Assembly (NCBI RefSeq): GCF_900312975.1
Contig: NZ_LT990039.1
Span: forward strand, 1,364,001-1,428,000
Direction: 5' to 3'
Origin: Massilistercora timonensis
Lineage (GTDB): Bacteria > Bacillota > Clostridia > Lachnospirales > Lachnospiraceae
Length of the DNA: 64,000 bases
The notes under the pieces were generated by a model. It saw only the letters and a list, made by a program, of their open reading frames with translations. It was not told where the DNA came from and made no database searches. Shown here in pieces: positions 33,291 to 41,187 of this stretch. The position numbers were made by a program, and so were the translations under genes. The stretch's first letter is position 1; every line of letters begins with the position of its first letter.

Positions 33291-34204
33291 CACAGTAATC
33301 GTCTGACGGTAATGATATCTGTATAGGTTGCGGAGATGATCCCGATCCCACGGGCGCTGTTGATCGCATTCACGATCTGCCCGTCTCCCATGTAGATCCC
33401 CACATGTCCGTCATAACAGATAATGTCTCCCGGGATCGCCTCGCTGTAGCTCACCGCCCGCCCGGATCCCCGCATCTCAGCGGACGTCCGGGGAAGACTG
33501 ACCCCAAAATGGGCATACACCGACTGGACAAATCCGGAGCAGTCCGCCCCGTTAGTCAGGCTTGTCCCGCCCCACACATATGGATTTCCGATAAACTGGC
33601 AGGCGTAATCCACCACTGCCTGTCCGGTCCCCGCCTTTTCTTTCGCTTCTTCTTCCGCCTTCCTGCGAGCTTCCTCCGCTTCTTTGGCAAGACGGGCTTC
33701 TTCTTCCTCCTTGGATTCAGCGTAGGTGAACGCTTCCTCCGGATCCTCCTTCGGATCTTCTTCCTGCGCCTCCTCTATGATCTCCTGGGCTTTTTGTTCG
33801 GCATTGTTTCCTATTATAATGTAGTCGGAATACACATACCCTTCCACAGAACCGGACTGGATCTTCGTCCACTCATCCACAGGACCAGTGATCTTCGCCG
33901 CGTAATCCGGGTACAGCTTGCCAACCCAGGCGCTCTGCTTCGTGGGCTCACTTCTGATATACAGAAATGAGTCCACGTCAGCAAAGGCCATATCCAAATA
34001 CTCACCCTTCTCTGTCGGCACCAGATAGTCGGAAGCGTCTATCTCCTGGCCGGAAGAATAACAGTCGCTTAATACTTCCTCGATCCCCACACTTGGCATC
34101 ACCGGATCAGCGGCTGTGTCAGAGGCCTGTGCCGTGGCCGGGAGAGCCAGGGCAGCCCCTGAGAAAGTAACCAGGAACAATCCCTTTTTAAGAATAGAAC
34201 CCAT
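33290..34204 (-). CDS. Secreted NlpC/P60 peptidoglycan hydrolase with SH3 domain
   Basis: The 304-residue protein has a signal peptide (ending near ATAQA, residue 27) and an SH3b-type domain (FLYIRSEPTKQSAWVGKLYPDYAAKI, about 80-130). A Glu/Ala/Lys-rich coiled linker (about 145-200) leads to a C40 NlpC/P60 domain with the catalytic Cys in NGADCSGFVQ and His in YDGHVGIYMG. It should cut the gamma-D-Glu-meso-DAP bond or a similar stem-peptide bond, like CwlO and LytE. The ribosome site is AGGAGGGAG. A WalR-type box lies in its promoter region. Confidence 0.93.
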   Translation of the reverse strand: MGSILKKGLFLVTFSGAALALPATAQASDTAADPVMPSVGIEEVLSDCYSSGQEIDASDYLVPTEKGEYLDMAFADVDSFLYIRSEPTKQSAWVGKLYPDYAAKITGPVDEWTKIQSGSVEGYVYSDYIIIGNNAEQKAQEIIEEAQEEDPKEDPEEAFTYAESKEEEEARLAKEAEEARRKAEEEAKEKAGTGQAVVDYACQFIGNPYVWGGTSLTNGADCSGFVQSVYAHFGVSLPRTSAEMRGSGRAVSYSEAIPGDIICYDGHVGIYMGDGQIVNAINSARGIGIISATYTDIITVRRLL

Positions 34205-34241
34205 AAACTCCCTCCTTTATGTTTTCTTATCTTTTGTAAAT

Positions 34242-34258
34242 ATTACAGAATTGTTACA
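34242..34258 (-). promoter_or_regulatory. WalR (YycF) box-like direct repeat before the NlpC/P60 gene
   Basis: On the minus strand TGTAAC-AATTC-TGTAAT fits the WalR consensus TGTWAH-N5-TGTWAH exactly, 38 bp before the start codon. A near copy with one base less in the spacer lies at 34354-34370. In Bacillus, WalR boxes of this form control cwlO, lytE and other wall hydrolases. Confidence 0.6.
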
Positions 34259-34384
34259 TATGTTACGGATTTATTATATCATTGATCCGTTTAATGTCAA
34301 GGTGTTTTGTCCATGTTTTTCTCGTCATATTCTCCCCTTTTTCCTGCTGAATTATTACAAATTGTTACATTTTGTCCTTTCCTG

Positions 34385-34438
34385 TTGACAGAAGCGAGCC
34401 TTCTGATTATACTGATAATAATAACAATTATTATTATC
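34385..34438 (+). promoter_or_regulatory. Promoter and palindromic Fur/PerR-type operator of perR
   Basis: TTGACA (34385-34390) and TATACT (34408-34413) are 17 bp apart. One base later a perfect 11-3-11 palindrome (34414-34438) of GATAAT-type repeats covers the start of transcription. This is the classical place and composition of a Fur-family operator, so the gene is probably autoregulated. Confidence 0.85.
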
Positions 34439-34453
34439 GAAAGGAGGTTACCT

Positions 34454-34876
34454 ATGGGCTCTATGAAATACAGTCGTCAGCGCGCTTCTATTAAAGAGTA
34501 TCTGATGAGCACTGTGGATCACCCTACTGCCGATACCGTATATCTCCATGTACGAAAAGAATTTCCACGCATCAGTCTTGGAACCGTATATCGCAACCTG
34601 AATCTGCTGGCAGATATGGGGGAGGCAGTGAAGATCACCACGCCAAACGGCGGCGACCGCTTCGACGGACGCACCGATCCTCATTATCACGTTGTATGCA
34701 CTTCCTGCGGCAAGGTTTTCGATCTGAAGCTTACGGATACACATATGGACGAGATCAATAAGATTGCCAACGAACATTTTGACGGGAAGATCGATTCCCA
34801 CACCACACTCTTCTACGGAACCTGCAGGGACTGCATGGAGAACAAAAAAGAGAAAAAAATCCAGATCAACGATTGA
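34454..34876 (+). CDS. perR: Fur-family peroxide-responsive regulator (PerR type)
   Basis: The 140-residue protein starts at [17 protein letters not shown] with AAAGGAGG upstream. It has a winged helix ([30 protein letters not shown]), the metal site DPHYHVVC, and two CxxC zinc pairs (C82/C85 and C124/C127). Residues that match the regulatory site of Bacillus PerR are present: H32, D71, H77, H79 and D90 (Asp rather than the Glu of Fur). It would derepress rubrerythrins when oxidised by peroxide. Two rubrerythrin genes follow. Confidence 0.9.
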   Translation: MGSMKYSRQRASIKEYLMSTVDHPTADTVYLHVRKEFPRISLGTVYRNLNLLADMGEAVKITTPNGGDRFDGRTDPHYHVVCTSCGKVFDLKLTDTHMDEINKIANEHFDGKIDSHTTLFYGTCRDCMENKKEKKIQIND

Positions 34877-34931
34877 CATTTTCACTTAAGTATGCTATTT
34901 TAATATCAGTAATAATTACTAATATTAAAAT
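34873..34931 (+). promoter_or_regulatory. Promoter and 35-bp palindromic operator of the reverse rubrerythrin gene
   Basis: TTGACA (34873-34878), overlapping the perR stop codon, and TATTTT (34896-34901) are spaced by 17 bp. A palindrome of 35 bp centred on 34914 (34897-34931, one mismatched pair) starts inside the -10 box. Its core AGTAAT-A-ATTACT is close to the PerR box. Confidence 0.8.
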
Positions 34932-34974
34932 TGATAATAACAATCAAACACAAAAAGAAAAGGAGAGATCAGCT

Positions 34975-35517
34975 ATGAAAAAATTTGTATGTACTGTATG
35001 TGGTTACGTTCACGAGGGAGACGCCGCTCCGGCAGAATGTCCGGTATGTCACGCTCCGGCCGAGAAGTTCAAAGAGCAGACCGGCGACAGAGAATGGGCT
35101 GCCGAGCACGTTGTAGGCGTTGCACAGGGCGTTAGCGAGGATATCCTTGCAGACCTGAGAGCAAACTTCGAGGGCGAGTGCTCCGAGGTTGGTATGTACC
35201 TGGCGATGGCAAGAGTTGCTCACAGAGAAGGCTACCCGGAGATCGGACTGTACTGGGAGAAAGCTGCTTACGAAGAAGCTGAGCACGCTGCGAAATTCGC
35301 AGAGCTCCTGGGCGAAGTCGTAACCGACAGCACCAAGAAGAACCTGGAGATGAGAGTTGACGCAGAGAACGGCGCAACCGCCGGCAAGTTTGATCTTGCA
35401 AAACGCGCGAAAGCCGCTAACCTGGACGCCATCCACGACACCGTACACGAGATGGCAAGAGACGAGGCTCGCCACGGCAAAGCCTTCGAAGGATTACTCA
35501 AGAGATACTTTGGTTAA
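34975..35517 (+). CDS. rbr: Reverse rubrerythrin (rubredoxin domain first)
   Basis: The 180-residue protein begins with a rubredoxin-like Fe(Cys)4 site ([10 protein letters not shown] and [11 protein letters not shown]). A ferritin-like di-iron domain follows ([38 protein letters not shown]). This order is the reverse of classical rubrerythrin and is typical of clostridial NADH-dependent peroxidases that remove H2O2 and O2. GGAGAG precedes the ATG. The longer frame from 34873 covers the operator and is rejected. Confidence 0.95.
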   Translation: MKKFVCTVCGYVHEGDAAPAECPVCHAPAEKFKEQTGDREWAAEHVVGVAQGVSEDILADLRANFEGECSEVGMYLAMARVAHREGYPEIGLYWEKAAYEEAEHAAKFAELLGEVVTDSTKKNLEMRVDAENGATAGKFDLAKRAKAANLDAIHDTVHEMARDEARHGKAFEGLLKRYFG

Positions 35518-35543
35518 GCCACAAGCCAAGCACTAAGCTAGCG

Positions 35544-35582
35544 ATATGCGTCTCTGCAAGTTTACTTGTGAGAGACGCATAT
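35544..35582 (+). terminator. Long hairpin after the reverse rubrerythrin gene
   Basis: ATATGCGTCTCT (35544-35555) pairs with AGAGACGCATAT (35571-35582), with an inner CAAGT/ACTTG stem. No T run follows, so it may act as an mRNA 3' stabiliser or processing site rather than a strong terminator. Confidence 0.5.
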
Positions 35583-35598
35583 TGTCTAGGTTAGTATT

Positions 35599-35718
35599 CG
35601 GCGACAGCCGACAGCGAGAAAGCCTTGCTTTCGAGCTGGCTTGGCTTGTTCGACCCATTACTATTACGGCGACAGCCGACAGCGAGAAAGCTCTGCTTTC
35701 GAGCTGGCTTGGCTTGTT
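35599..35718 (+). repeat. Two 52-bp direct repeats with REP-like hairpins
   Basis: Bases 35599-35650 and 35667-35718 are identical except at two positions (period 68 bp). Each copy folds: CAGC-GA-GAAAGC pairs with GCTTTC-GA-GCTG, and the outer parts AGCC/GGCT can extend the stem. They lie between the two rubrerythrin genes. An inverted relative of the GGCTTGGCTTG end occurs at about 35518-35530. Confidence 0.75.
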
Positions 35719-35758
35719 ACCCCGTCACCATTCCATTTTCCAAAAAGGAGGAACCATT

Positions 35759-36295
35759 ATGTCTAAATACGCAGGAACCAAAACCGAGAAAAACCTTATG
35801 GACGCTTTCGCAGGCGAGTCCCAGGCGCGCAATAAATACACCTACTACGCCTCCGCCGCAAGAAAAGCAGGCTATGTTCAGATGGCCAACATTTTTGAAG
35901 AGACCGCAAACCAGGAGAAAGAGCACGCCAAACTGTGGTTCAAAGAATTCCACGGCATCGGCGATGTAGCTGAGAACCTGGCAGACGCCGCAGCTGGCGA
36001 GAACTACGAGTGGACCGACATGTACAAGCGCATGGCAGAAGAAGCCAGAGAAGAAGGCTTCGAAGAGCTGGCTGTTAAATTCGAGCGCGTGGCAGAGGTA
36101 GAGGCCGCTCACGAGAAACGCTACAACAAGCTTCTGGAAAGCTACAAAGCAGGAACCACCTTCAAGGGTGACGCTCCTCTTGGCTGGAAGTGCAACAACT
36201 GCGGATATATCTACATCGGAGAGGAAGCTCCGGAAGTATGTCCCGCCTGCGCACATCCAAGAGCACACTTTGAGAGAAAGGTAGAGAACTACTAA
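35759..36295 (+). CDS. rbr: Rubrerythrin (classical order)
   Basis: The 178-residue protein starts [17 protein letters not shown] (AAAGGAGG upstream). A di-iron ferritin-like domain ([43 protein letters not shown]) is followed by a C-terminal rubredoxin site ([23 protein letters not shown]). It reduces hydrogen peroxide. No separate promoter is obvious, so it may be read through from the perR group across the repeats. A strong terminator follows. Confidence 0.95.
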   Translation: MSKYAGTKTEKNLMDAFAGESQARNKYTYYASAARKAGYVQMANIFEETANQEKEHAKLWFKEFHGIGDVAENLADAAAGENYEWTDMYKRMAEEAREEGFEELAVKFERVAEVEAAHEKRYNKLLESYKAGTTFKGDAPLGWKCNNCGYIYIGEEAPEVCPACAHPRAHFERKVENY

Positions 36296-36307
36296 GATCT
36301 CCTTTTC

Positions 36308-36352
36308 AATAGATCCGGGGAACCTTCACAGGTCCCCCGGATCTATTTTTTT
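36308..36352. terminator. Bidirectional terminator shared by rubrerythrin and AI-2E genes
   Basis: A 13-bp stem (36308-36320 with 36335-36347) is followed by a T7 run on the plus strand. The last codons and stop of the minus-strand AI-2E gene (from 36326) lie inside it. Confidence 0.85.
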
Positions 36353-37360
36353 CTGTCTCAGTTTCAGGTACACGATCTCCCGGAACAGAGCATAGATCAC
36401 TGCTGCCAGCGGGATCGAAACCAGCATTCCCGTCACTCCCATAAGACTCCCTCCCACGCTCACCGCCGCCAGTACCCAGATCGGCGGCAGGCCTACGGAA
36501 TTTCCCACCACATGGGGATAGATAAGATCCCCCTCGATCTCCTGGAGTACCAGGAACAGGATCAGGAACACCAGGGCCTTCACAGGATCTTCCAGGAAAA
36601 TTAAGATTACCCCGGCCCCGCAGCCCACGAAAGCCCCGAAGACCGGCACCAGCGCAGTAACACTGATCACCACCCCCATCAGCAGGGGGTAAGGGATCTT
36701 CAGGATCAGCATAGATACTACAAACAGTCCTCCCAGGATCAGCGCCTCTACGCACTGTCCGGCCAGAAATCCGGCGAACGTCCGGTAGGTAAATGCGCAT
36801 ACTTCAAGCGCCGCCTCCGCCCTGCCTCTTCGGACAAAGGCGAAAAGCACAGTCCGCACCTGCCGCCCCAGCTTTTCCTTCTGCAGAAGGATATAGAGAG
36901 CAAAGGCAAATGCGATCAGGAAGGCCGCCACCTTGCTGACCACACTTCTTGCCGCAGTGACCGCGATCCCCTTCCAGTCCACTTCTTTCTGCAACTCCAG
37001 CAGTCTGGGCGTATACGCCCGGATATTTCCCTTAAGTTCCTCGAAAGTCCTCCCCAGCTGAGGAACCAGCAGGAAAGAAACCACGGCGGCCGCTGCCGCC
37101 GCCAACAAAAGAACAAGCAGCAGACTCACCGGTCTTGCTGCTTTTCTTACAAATCTCCCTCTCTCCTTCTTCCCCTGGCGGAACAAGTGCCTTTCCACGA
37201 AGTCCATAGGAACGTTCAGGATCAGGGCAATGGCTCCGCCCAGGGCGAAGGGGAATAAGACGTGGAAGATCATCTGATATTTCCACAGGCAGACAAGGAT
37301 GAATGCCGCGAAAAGGATCAGACTCCTTATTTTCTTCATAGTCTCCCGGTTGAATTCCAT
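36326..37360 (-). CDS. AI-2E family transporter (TqsA/PerM superfamily)
   Basis: The 344-residue protein has about eight membrane helices. The family C-terminal core is VPVFGAFVGCGAGVILIFLEDPVKALVFLILFLVLQEIEGDLIYPHVVGNSVGLPPIWVLAAV, with the conserved QxIEGNxxxPxxxG pattern. The superfamily includes an autoinducer-2 exporter and Na+(Li+)/H+ antiporters, so the substrate is open. GGGAGGAG precedes the ATG. It lies 24 bp after the P-type ATPase gene and is probably under the same manganese riboswitch, which hints at a cation role. Confidence 0.9.
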   Translation of the reverse strand: MEFNRETMKKIRSLILFAAFILVCLWKYQMIFHVLFPFALGGAIALILNVPMDFVERHLFRQGKKERGRFVRKAARPVSLLLVLLLAAAAAAVVSFLLVPQLGRTFEELKGNIRAYTPRLLELQKEVDWKGIAVTAARSVVSKVAAFLIAFAFALYILLQKEKLGRQVRTVLFAFVRRGRAEAALEVCAFTYRTFAGFLAGQCVEALILGGLFVVSMLILKIPYPLLMGVVISVTALVPVFGAFVGCGAGVILIFLEDPVKALVFLILFLVLQEIEGDLIYPHVVGNSVGLPPIWVLAAVSVGGSLMGVTGMLVSIPLAAVIYALFREIVYLKLRQKKIDPGDL

Positions 37361-37384
37361 AAACTCCTCCCGGAGTTCTTCCCG

Positions 37385-39931
37385 CTATTTCTGGAGACGG
37401 GTGCGGATCCATTTCAGGAGCTGGATGACCGGAAGGTTCAAAAGCGCCAGCCCGTATACGGTGAACAACTGCTCCATGCTCAGCGGAACCACCTTGAACA
37501 GGTTGTGAAGCGCCGGGATCATCAATACGGAAGTGATCAGGAACAGACCAAGGAGGAATGCTCCGATCAGGAAAATATTGTTGAAGAACCGCCGTGTAAA
37601 GATCACCGGATGGTTGGACTTACAGTTAAATCCGTGAACCAGACGGCTGGTACACAGCGTTCCAAAGGCCATGGTGCTGGCAAGGGCGGCTCCGCCGGTC
37701 CGGTATCCGATCAGGAAAGCTGTCATCGTCATGATCCCGATCACCAGACCCTCGGTTCCGATACTCAGAAGGTAATTCTTCGTCAGGATGGACTCGTTCA
37801 TCGGACGGGGCTTCTCCTTCATCACCTCCGTGGTATGGGGCTCCAGTCCCAGCGCAATGGCCGGAAGGCTGTCCGTCAGAAGGTTGATAAACAACAGGTG
37901 TACCGGAGCGAAAGGCACCGGAAGGGCTGCGATAGAGGCATAAAGCACTGCCAGGATCGCGCCGAAGTTACCAGACAACAGAAACTGGATGGAATTCTTG
38001 ATATTCTGGTAAATGTTCCGTCCGTTTTCCACCGCTTTTACAATGGTGGCAAAGTTATCGTCAGTCAGCACCATCGCCGCCGCGTCCTTGGAAACCTCGC
38101 TTCCAGTGATTCCCATGGCGACGCCGATATTGGCCTGCTTGAGAGCCGGGGCGTCGTTGACGCCGTCACCGGTCATGGCAACGATATTTCCCTTATCCTG
38201 CCATGCCCGCACGATCCGGATCTTGTGCTCCGGCGATACCCGCGCATATACAGAAATACCTTCCACGAAATCCTGCAACTCTTCGTCCGACATATTTTCG
38301 ATCACCGCGCCTTCGCAAGCCTCAGACTCCTCTTTCAGGATTCCGATCCGCTTGGCGATGGCCGCTGCGGTCACCTTGTGGTCGCCGGTGATCATAATGG
38401 GCTTGATCCCCGCGCTGATACATTCTGCTACCGCCGCTTTGGATTCCTCTCTCGGCGGATCCATCATGGCGATCAGGCCAAGGAAGGTAAGATCATTCTC
38501 ATCTTCCACTGTAAGCTCCCGCTTTTCATCCATTTCTTTATAACAGAAAGCAAGCACCCGAAGACCATCTCGGGAGAACTCCATATTCTGTTTTTCAATC
38601 TTCATTCGATCTTCTTCTGTGATCTCTCTTACAGTATCCCCGATGCGGATACTCTTCATACGTCCCAGCAGCACATCCACAGCGCCCTTTACGACAACTG
38701 TGTATTTTCCGTCAAATCCGTGAGCCGTGGACATCAGCTTCCGGTCACTGTCAAAAGGAACCTCCGACAGCCGGGGATAGTCGTCCCGGATCTGGGAGAC
38801 ATTCCGGTCGTGACGGTTACCTACATTTACCAGCGCAGTCTCTGTGGGATCTCCAATCTCCTGCTCTTCTGTGACGGTAGAATCGTTACACAGAACGCTG
38901 CAGCGGAACAGAAGCTCCTGGTTCTCTTCCTGGAAATTGATCTGATCCACCGGAATCCGCTTCTCATCTACGTAGTAATCTTCCACGGTCATCTTATTCT
39001 GGGTCAGCGTTCCCGTTTTATCCGAACAGATAATAGACACGCTTCCCAGGCCTTCCACTGCCTGAAGCTTGCGGATGATGGCGTGCTCTCTGGCCATCTT
39101 CTGAGTACCGAAGGAAAGCACGATGGTAACAATAGAGCTCAGCGCCTCCGGGATCGCGGCTACCGCAAGAGCTACCGCGAAAAGGAACGCGTCTACCACG
39201 GAACCGCCCTGGATCACATTGATCCCAAACAGGATTCCGCAGAATACCAGGATGATGATGGACAGCTTCCGGCCAAAATCATCCAGGTTGATCTGAAGCG
39301 GGGTACGCTTCTCAGAGGTACTCTTCAGAAGGCTGGCGATCTTACCCACCTCTGTGCCCATTCCGATCTGTGTTACTTCAAATGTAGCCCTTCCGTATGT
39401 TGCAAAGCTTCCGGAGAATACCCGGTTGGTCTGGTCGCCCAGAGCCGCTCCTTCCGGCACTTCATCCAGAGACTTCTCCACGGAAAGACTTTCGCCGGTC
39501 AGGGCGCTCTCATCCACCTTCAGGCTGGCGCAGGTAAGGAGCTTTCCGTCTGCCGGAATGCAGTCGCCTGCCTCCACGATCACTTCATCTCCAATCGTAA
39601 CCTCTCTGGACGGGATCTGGATGGTCTCGCCGTCCCGGACAACCTTGGCCTCCGGCGCGGACAGCTGCTTCAAGCTGTTCAAAGACTGCTCCGCCTTCAC
39701 GGTCTGCACCGTTCCCAGGATGGCGTTCATGGTGATCACCACGAAGATAACCAGCGCACTTTCCGCATCTCCCAGGAAACCGGAGATAATGGCGGCGAAG
39801 ATCAGGATGATCACCAGGAAATCCTTGTACTGCTCCAGGAAGATCTGCAGAGTACTCTTCTTCTTGCCCTCCACCAGCTCATTAAATCCATACTTTTCTT
39901 GATTCTGTCTGGCCTGTTCACTTGTCAACAT
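37385..39931 (-). CDS. P-type cation ATPase (P2A, Ca2+/Mn2+ type) under a manganese riboswitch
   Basis: The 848-residue pump has the actuator loop (DESALTGESLSVEK), the TM4 ion site AVAAIPEALSSIVTIVLS, the phosphorylation motif SDKTGTLTQNKMT, the nucleotide domain (VKGAVDVLLGR) and the hinge TGDGVNDAPALKQANIG. C-terminal helices of a P2A pump follow. The sequence alone suggests a Ca2+ ATPase. The yybP-ykoY riboswitch in the leader indicates manganese control, as for lactococcal YoaB, so Mn2+ export is the likelier main role. The start lies directly after the leader. Confidence 0.94.
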   Translation of the reverse strand: MLTSEQARQNQEKYGFNELVEGKKKSTLQIFLEQYKDFLVIILIFAAIISGFLGDAESALVIFVVITMNAILGTVQTVKAEQSLNSLKQLSAPEAKVVRDGETIQIPSREVTIGDEVIVEAGDCIPADGKLLTCASLKVDESALTGESLSVEKSLDEVPEGAALGDQTNRVFSGSFATYGRATFEVTQIGMGTEVGKIASLLKSTSEKRTPLQINLDDFGRKLSIIILVFCGILFGINVIQGGSVVDAFLFAVALAVAAIPEALSSIVTIVLSFGTQKMAREHAIIRKLQAVEGLGSVSIICSDKTGTLTQNKMTVEDYYVDEKRIPVDQINFQEENQELLFRCSVLCNDSTVTEEQEIGDPTETALVNVGNRHDRNVSQIRDDYPRLSEVPFDSDRKLMSTAHGFDGKYTVVVKGAVDVLLGRMKSIRIGDTVREITEEDRMKIEKQNMEFSRDGLRVLAFCYKEMDEKRELTVEDENDLTFLGLIAMMDPPREESKAAVAECISAGIKPIMITGDHKVTAAAIAKRIGILKEESEACEGAVIENMSDEELQDFVEGISVYARVSPEHKIRIVRAWQDKGNIVAMTGDGVNDAPALKQANIGVAMGITGSEVSKDAAAMVLTDDNFATIVKAVENGRNIYQNIKNSIQFLLSGNFGAILAVLYASIAALPVPFAPVHLLFINLLTDSLPAIALGLEPHTTEVMKEKPRPMNESILTKNYLLSIGTEGLVIGIMTMTAFLIGYRTGGAALASTMAFGTLCTSRLVHGFNCKSNHPVIFTRRFFNNIFLIGAFLLGLFLITSVLMIPALHNLFKVVPLSMEQLFTVYGLALLNLPVIQLLKWIRTRLQK

Positions 39932-39961
39932 ATGAATTCCTCTCTTTCCTGCAATAGACTC

Positions 39962-40105
39962 AAAAAAAAGAGACCTCTATTGCATACTTAGTGTGTGCAA
40001 TAAAAGTCTCACTATTTCATTACGACCCGGACAATTGCTTATCGTACTGACGACGTCGTAAACATCAGGATAAATACTGATGCAAGTTACTCCCTTTTAT
40101 CTTTA
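39962..40105 (-). ncRNA. yybP-ykoY manganese riboswitch with terminator
   Basis: Read on the minus strand, the leader has the aptamer landmarks: AAAAGGGAGTAAC at the 5' side, GTCGTCAGTACG in one leg, CCGGGTCGTAATGA in the facing loop and GTGAGACTTTT closing. It ends in a terminator: GAGAC-TTTTATTGCA pairs with TGCAATAGAGGTCTC (40010-39970) followed by T8. Mn2+ binding in this class relieves termination and turns on Mn2+ exporters. Confidence 0.92.
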
Positions 40106-40108
40106 ACT

Positions 40109-40137
40109 ACAATAAACGAATTTCCGGGGCTTGTCAA
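40109..40137 (-). promoter_or_regulatory. Promoter of the riboswitch-ATPase operon
   Basis: On the minus strand TTGACA (40137-40132), 17 bp, TATTGT (40114-40109) stands directly upstream of the aptamer. Confidence 0.75.
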
Positions 40138-40503
40138 CAAAAATTTCCAAATTTATTTCCGATCCGGCCCGAAAATCGTCAGAGGAATGTTATAATCCCT
40201 CTTGCTTTTTGAAAAATGATTTGCTATAACTTTTATATATTTAATTGCTTTTCTAAATGAGTCCTTACCATCTCTCATTTCAGCAATCAGCTTTTCTAAT
40301 ATTCTACTTATAATTATCCTGAGCTAAACAACTACACCATTCAGCCTAATATACTTACCCGGGCAGCCGGGGGACGTAAAAGTCAACCATTCTGGTACGA
40401 TAACACTGGGGTAGCAGAATATCAACAAAAAATAATGTACTTACCAAGGCAACTGGGAGGGCGAATCCATCCGTTTCGGAGTCTTGCGAAGGGGGTGGTG
40501 CTT
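40138..40503. other. Intergenic region: toxin mRNA leader repeats and a possible gene remnant
   Basis: On the plus strand TTGCTT-N17-TATAAC near 40201-40230 may be a promoter. Two similar segments starting TACTTACC (40352-40376 and 40438-40463, period 86 bp) lie in what would be the toxin mRNA leader. On the minus strand a 41-codon frame (40278-40153, starting MRDGKDSFRKAIKYIK) looks protein-like but lacks a ribosome site. It may be a remnant. Confidence 0.4.
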
Positions 40504-40599
40504 ATGTACGTTACATATGACGGTTTATTTACATTTGTACTAATGATTATTGCAATCATAACTCTTGTAAAAAACTTCTATGATAAACGAAAAAAGTAG
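40504..40599 (+). CDS. Small hydrophobic type I toxin (holin-like toxin type)
   Basis: The 31-residue peptide MYVTYDGLFTFVLMIIAIIT plus LVKNFYDKRKK has a single membrane helix and a basic tail. This is the pattern of TxpA/BsrG-type and holin-like type I toxins that damage the membrane when over-expressed. A strong ribosome site (AAGGGGGTGG) precedes the ATG. An antisense RNA overlaps its 3' end. It is too short for usual gene finders, but the layout supports it well. Confidence 0.82.
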   Translation: MYVTYDGLFTFVLMIIAIITLVKNFYDKRKK

Positions 40600-40696
40600 T
40601 CGCTCGCATCTTGGCAGGATAAGCGACTACTCTTCGTAGTTTAACATCTTGCCCGGAACGGATAGGCTTCATCTATCTATCCCGGTTGTCTTGTTA
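40590..40696 (-). ncRNA. Antisense RNA antitoxin (RatA/SR4-like)
   Basis: On the minus strand TTGACA (40729-40724), 16 bp, TATAAT (40707-40702) gives a start near 40696. The RNA would end at a strong terminator: a 10-bp stem (40631-40622 with 40604-40595) followed by T5. Its 3' end overlaps the last bases of the toxin gene and its 3' UTR, the arrangement of type I systems such as txpA/RatA. The middle contains a second long hairpin (about 40640-40695). Confidence 0.78.
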
Positions 40697-40754
40697 AACA
40701 CATTATAACAAATAAGCCAAAAATGTCAACCGTTCCTATATTGGCACACTAGCA

Positions 40755-40800
40755 AGAAAAACAAAAAACAGCGGAAACCCGCATCTGCAAAGTTTCCGCC
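40755..40800 (-). terminator. Terminator of the rRNA-tRNA operon
   Basis: GCGGAAAC (40771-40778) pairs with GTTTCCGC (40792-40799). On the minus strand T-rich TGTTTTTTGTTTTTC follows. It lies 13 bp after tRNA-Lys. Confidence 0.85.
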
Positions 40801-40812
40801 ACTCTCATTCCA

Positions 40813-40885
40813 TGAGCGTGCGGGGATTCGAACCCCGGACAACTTGATTAAAAGTCAAGTGCTCTACCACCTGAGCTACACGCCC
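40813..40885 (-). tRNA. tRNA-Lys (anticodon TTT)
   Basis: The cloverleaf has a GGGCGTG/CACGCTC acceptor stem, anticodon loop CTTTTAA and GGTTCGAATCC T-arm. It is the last gene of the tRNA cluster; CCA is not encoded. Confidence 0.97.
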
Positions 40886-40909
40886 ATATTCTATAATTGG
40901 TAAATAAAA

Positions 40910-40982
<73 letters not shown>

Positions 40983-40985
40983 AGA

Positions 40986-41059
<74 letters not shown>

Positions 41060-41090
41060 ATATGAAATTAAGTTCCCTCGTAAGGGATAA

Positions 41091-41163
41091 AGCCGATGAT
41101 CGGACTCGAACCGATAACCTGCTGATTACAAATCAGCTGCTCTGCCAATTGAGCCACATCGGC
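41091..41163 (-). tRNA. tRNA-Thr (anticodon TGT)
   Basis: The acceptor stem is GCCGATG/CATCGGC and the anticodon loop TTTGTAA. Part of the post-23S tRNA cluster. Confidence 0.97.
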
Positions 41164-41187
41164 GCGAGATATTACTATCAGCTTTAA

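Noticed and set aside
34873-34974. Longer start for the reverse rubrerythrin
   Set aside because: It would translate the promoter and the 35-bp operator. A good ribosome site stands before the ATG at 34975, where the rubredoxin domain begins.
35546-35758. Longer start for the classical rubrerythrin through the direct repeats
   Set aside because: The added 71 residues come from the repeat DNA and a hairpin; AAAGGAGG before 35759 fixes the start.
37262-39991. A 909-codon open frame on the plus strand
   Set aside because: It is the complement of the P-type ATPase gene, whose motifs are complete. The antisense protein is rich in His, Gln and Arg without domains and has no ribosome site.
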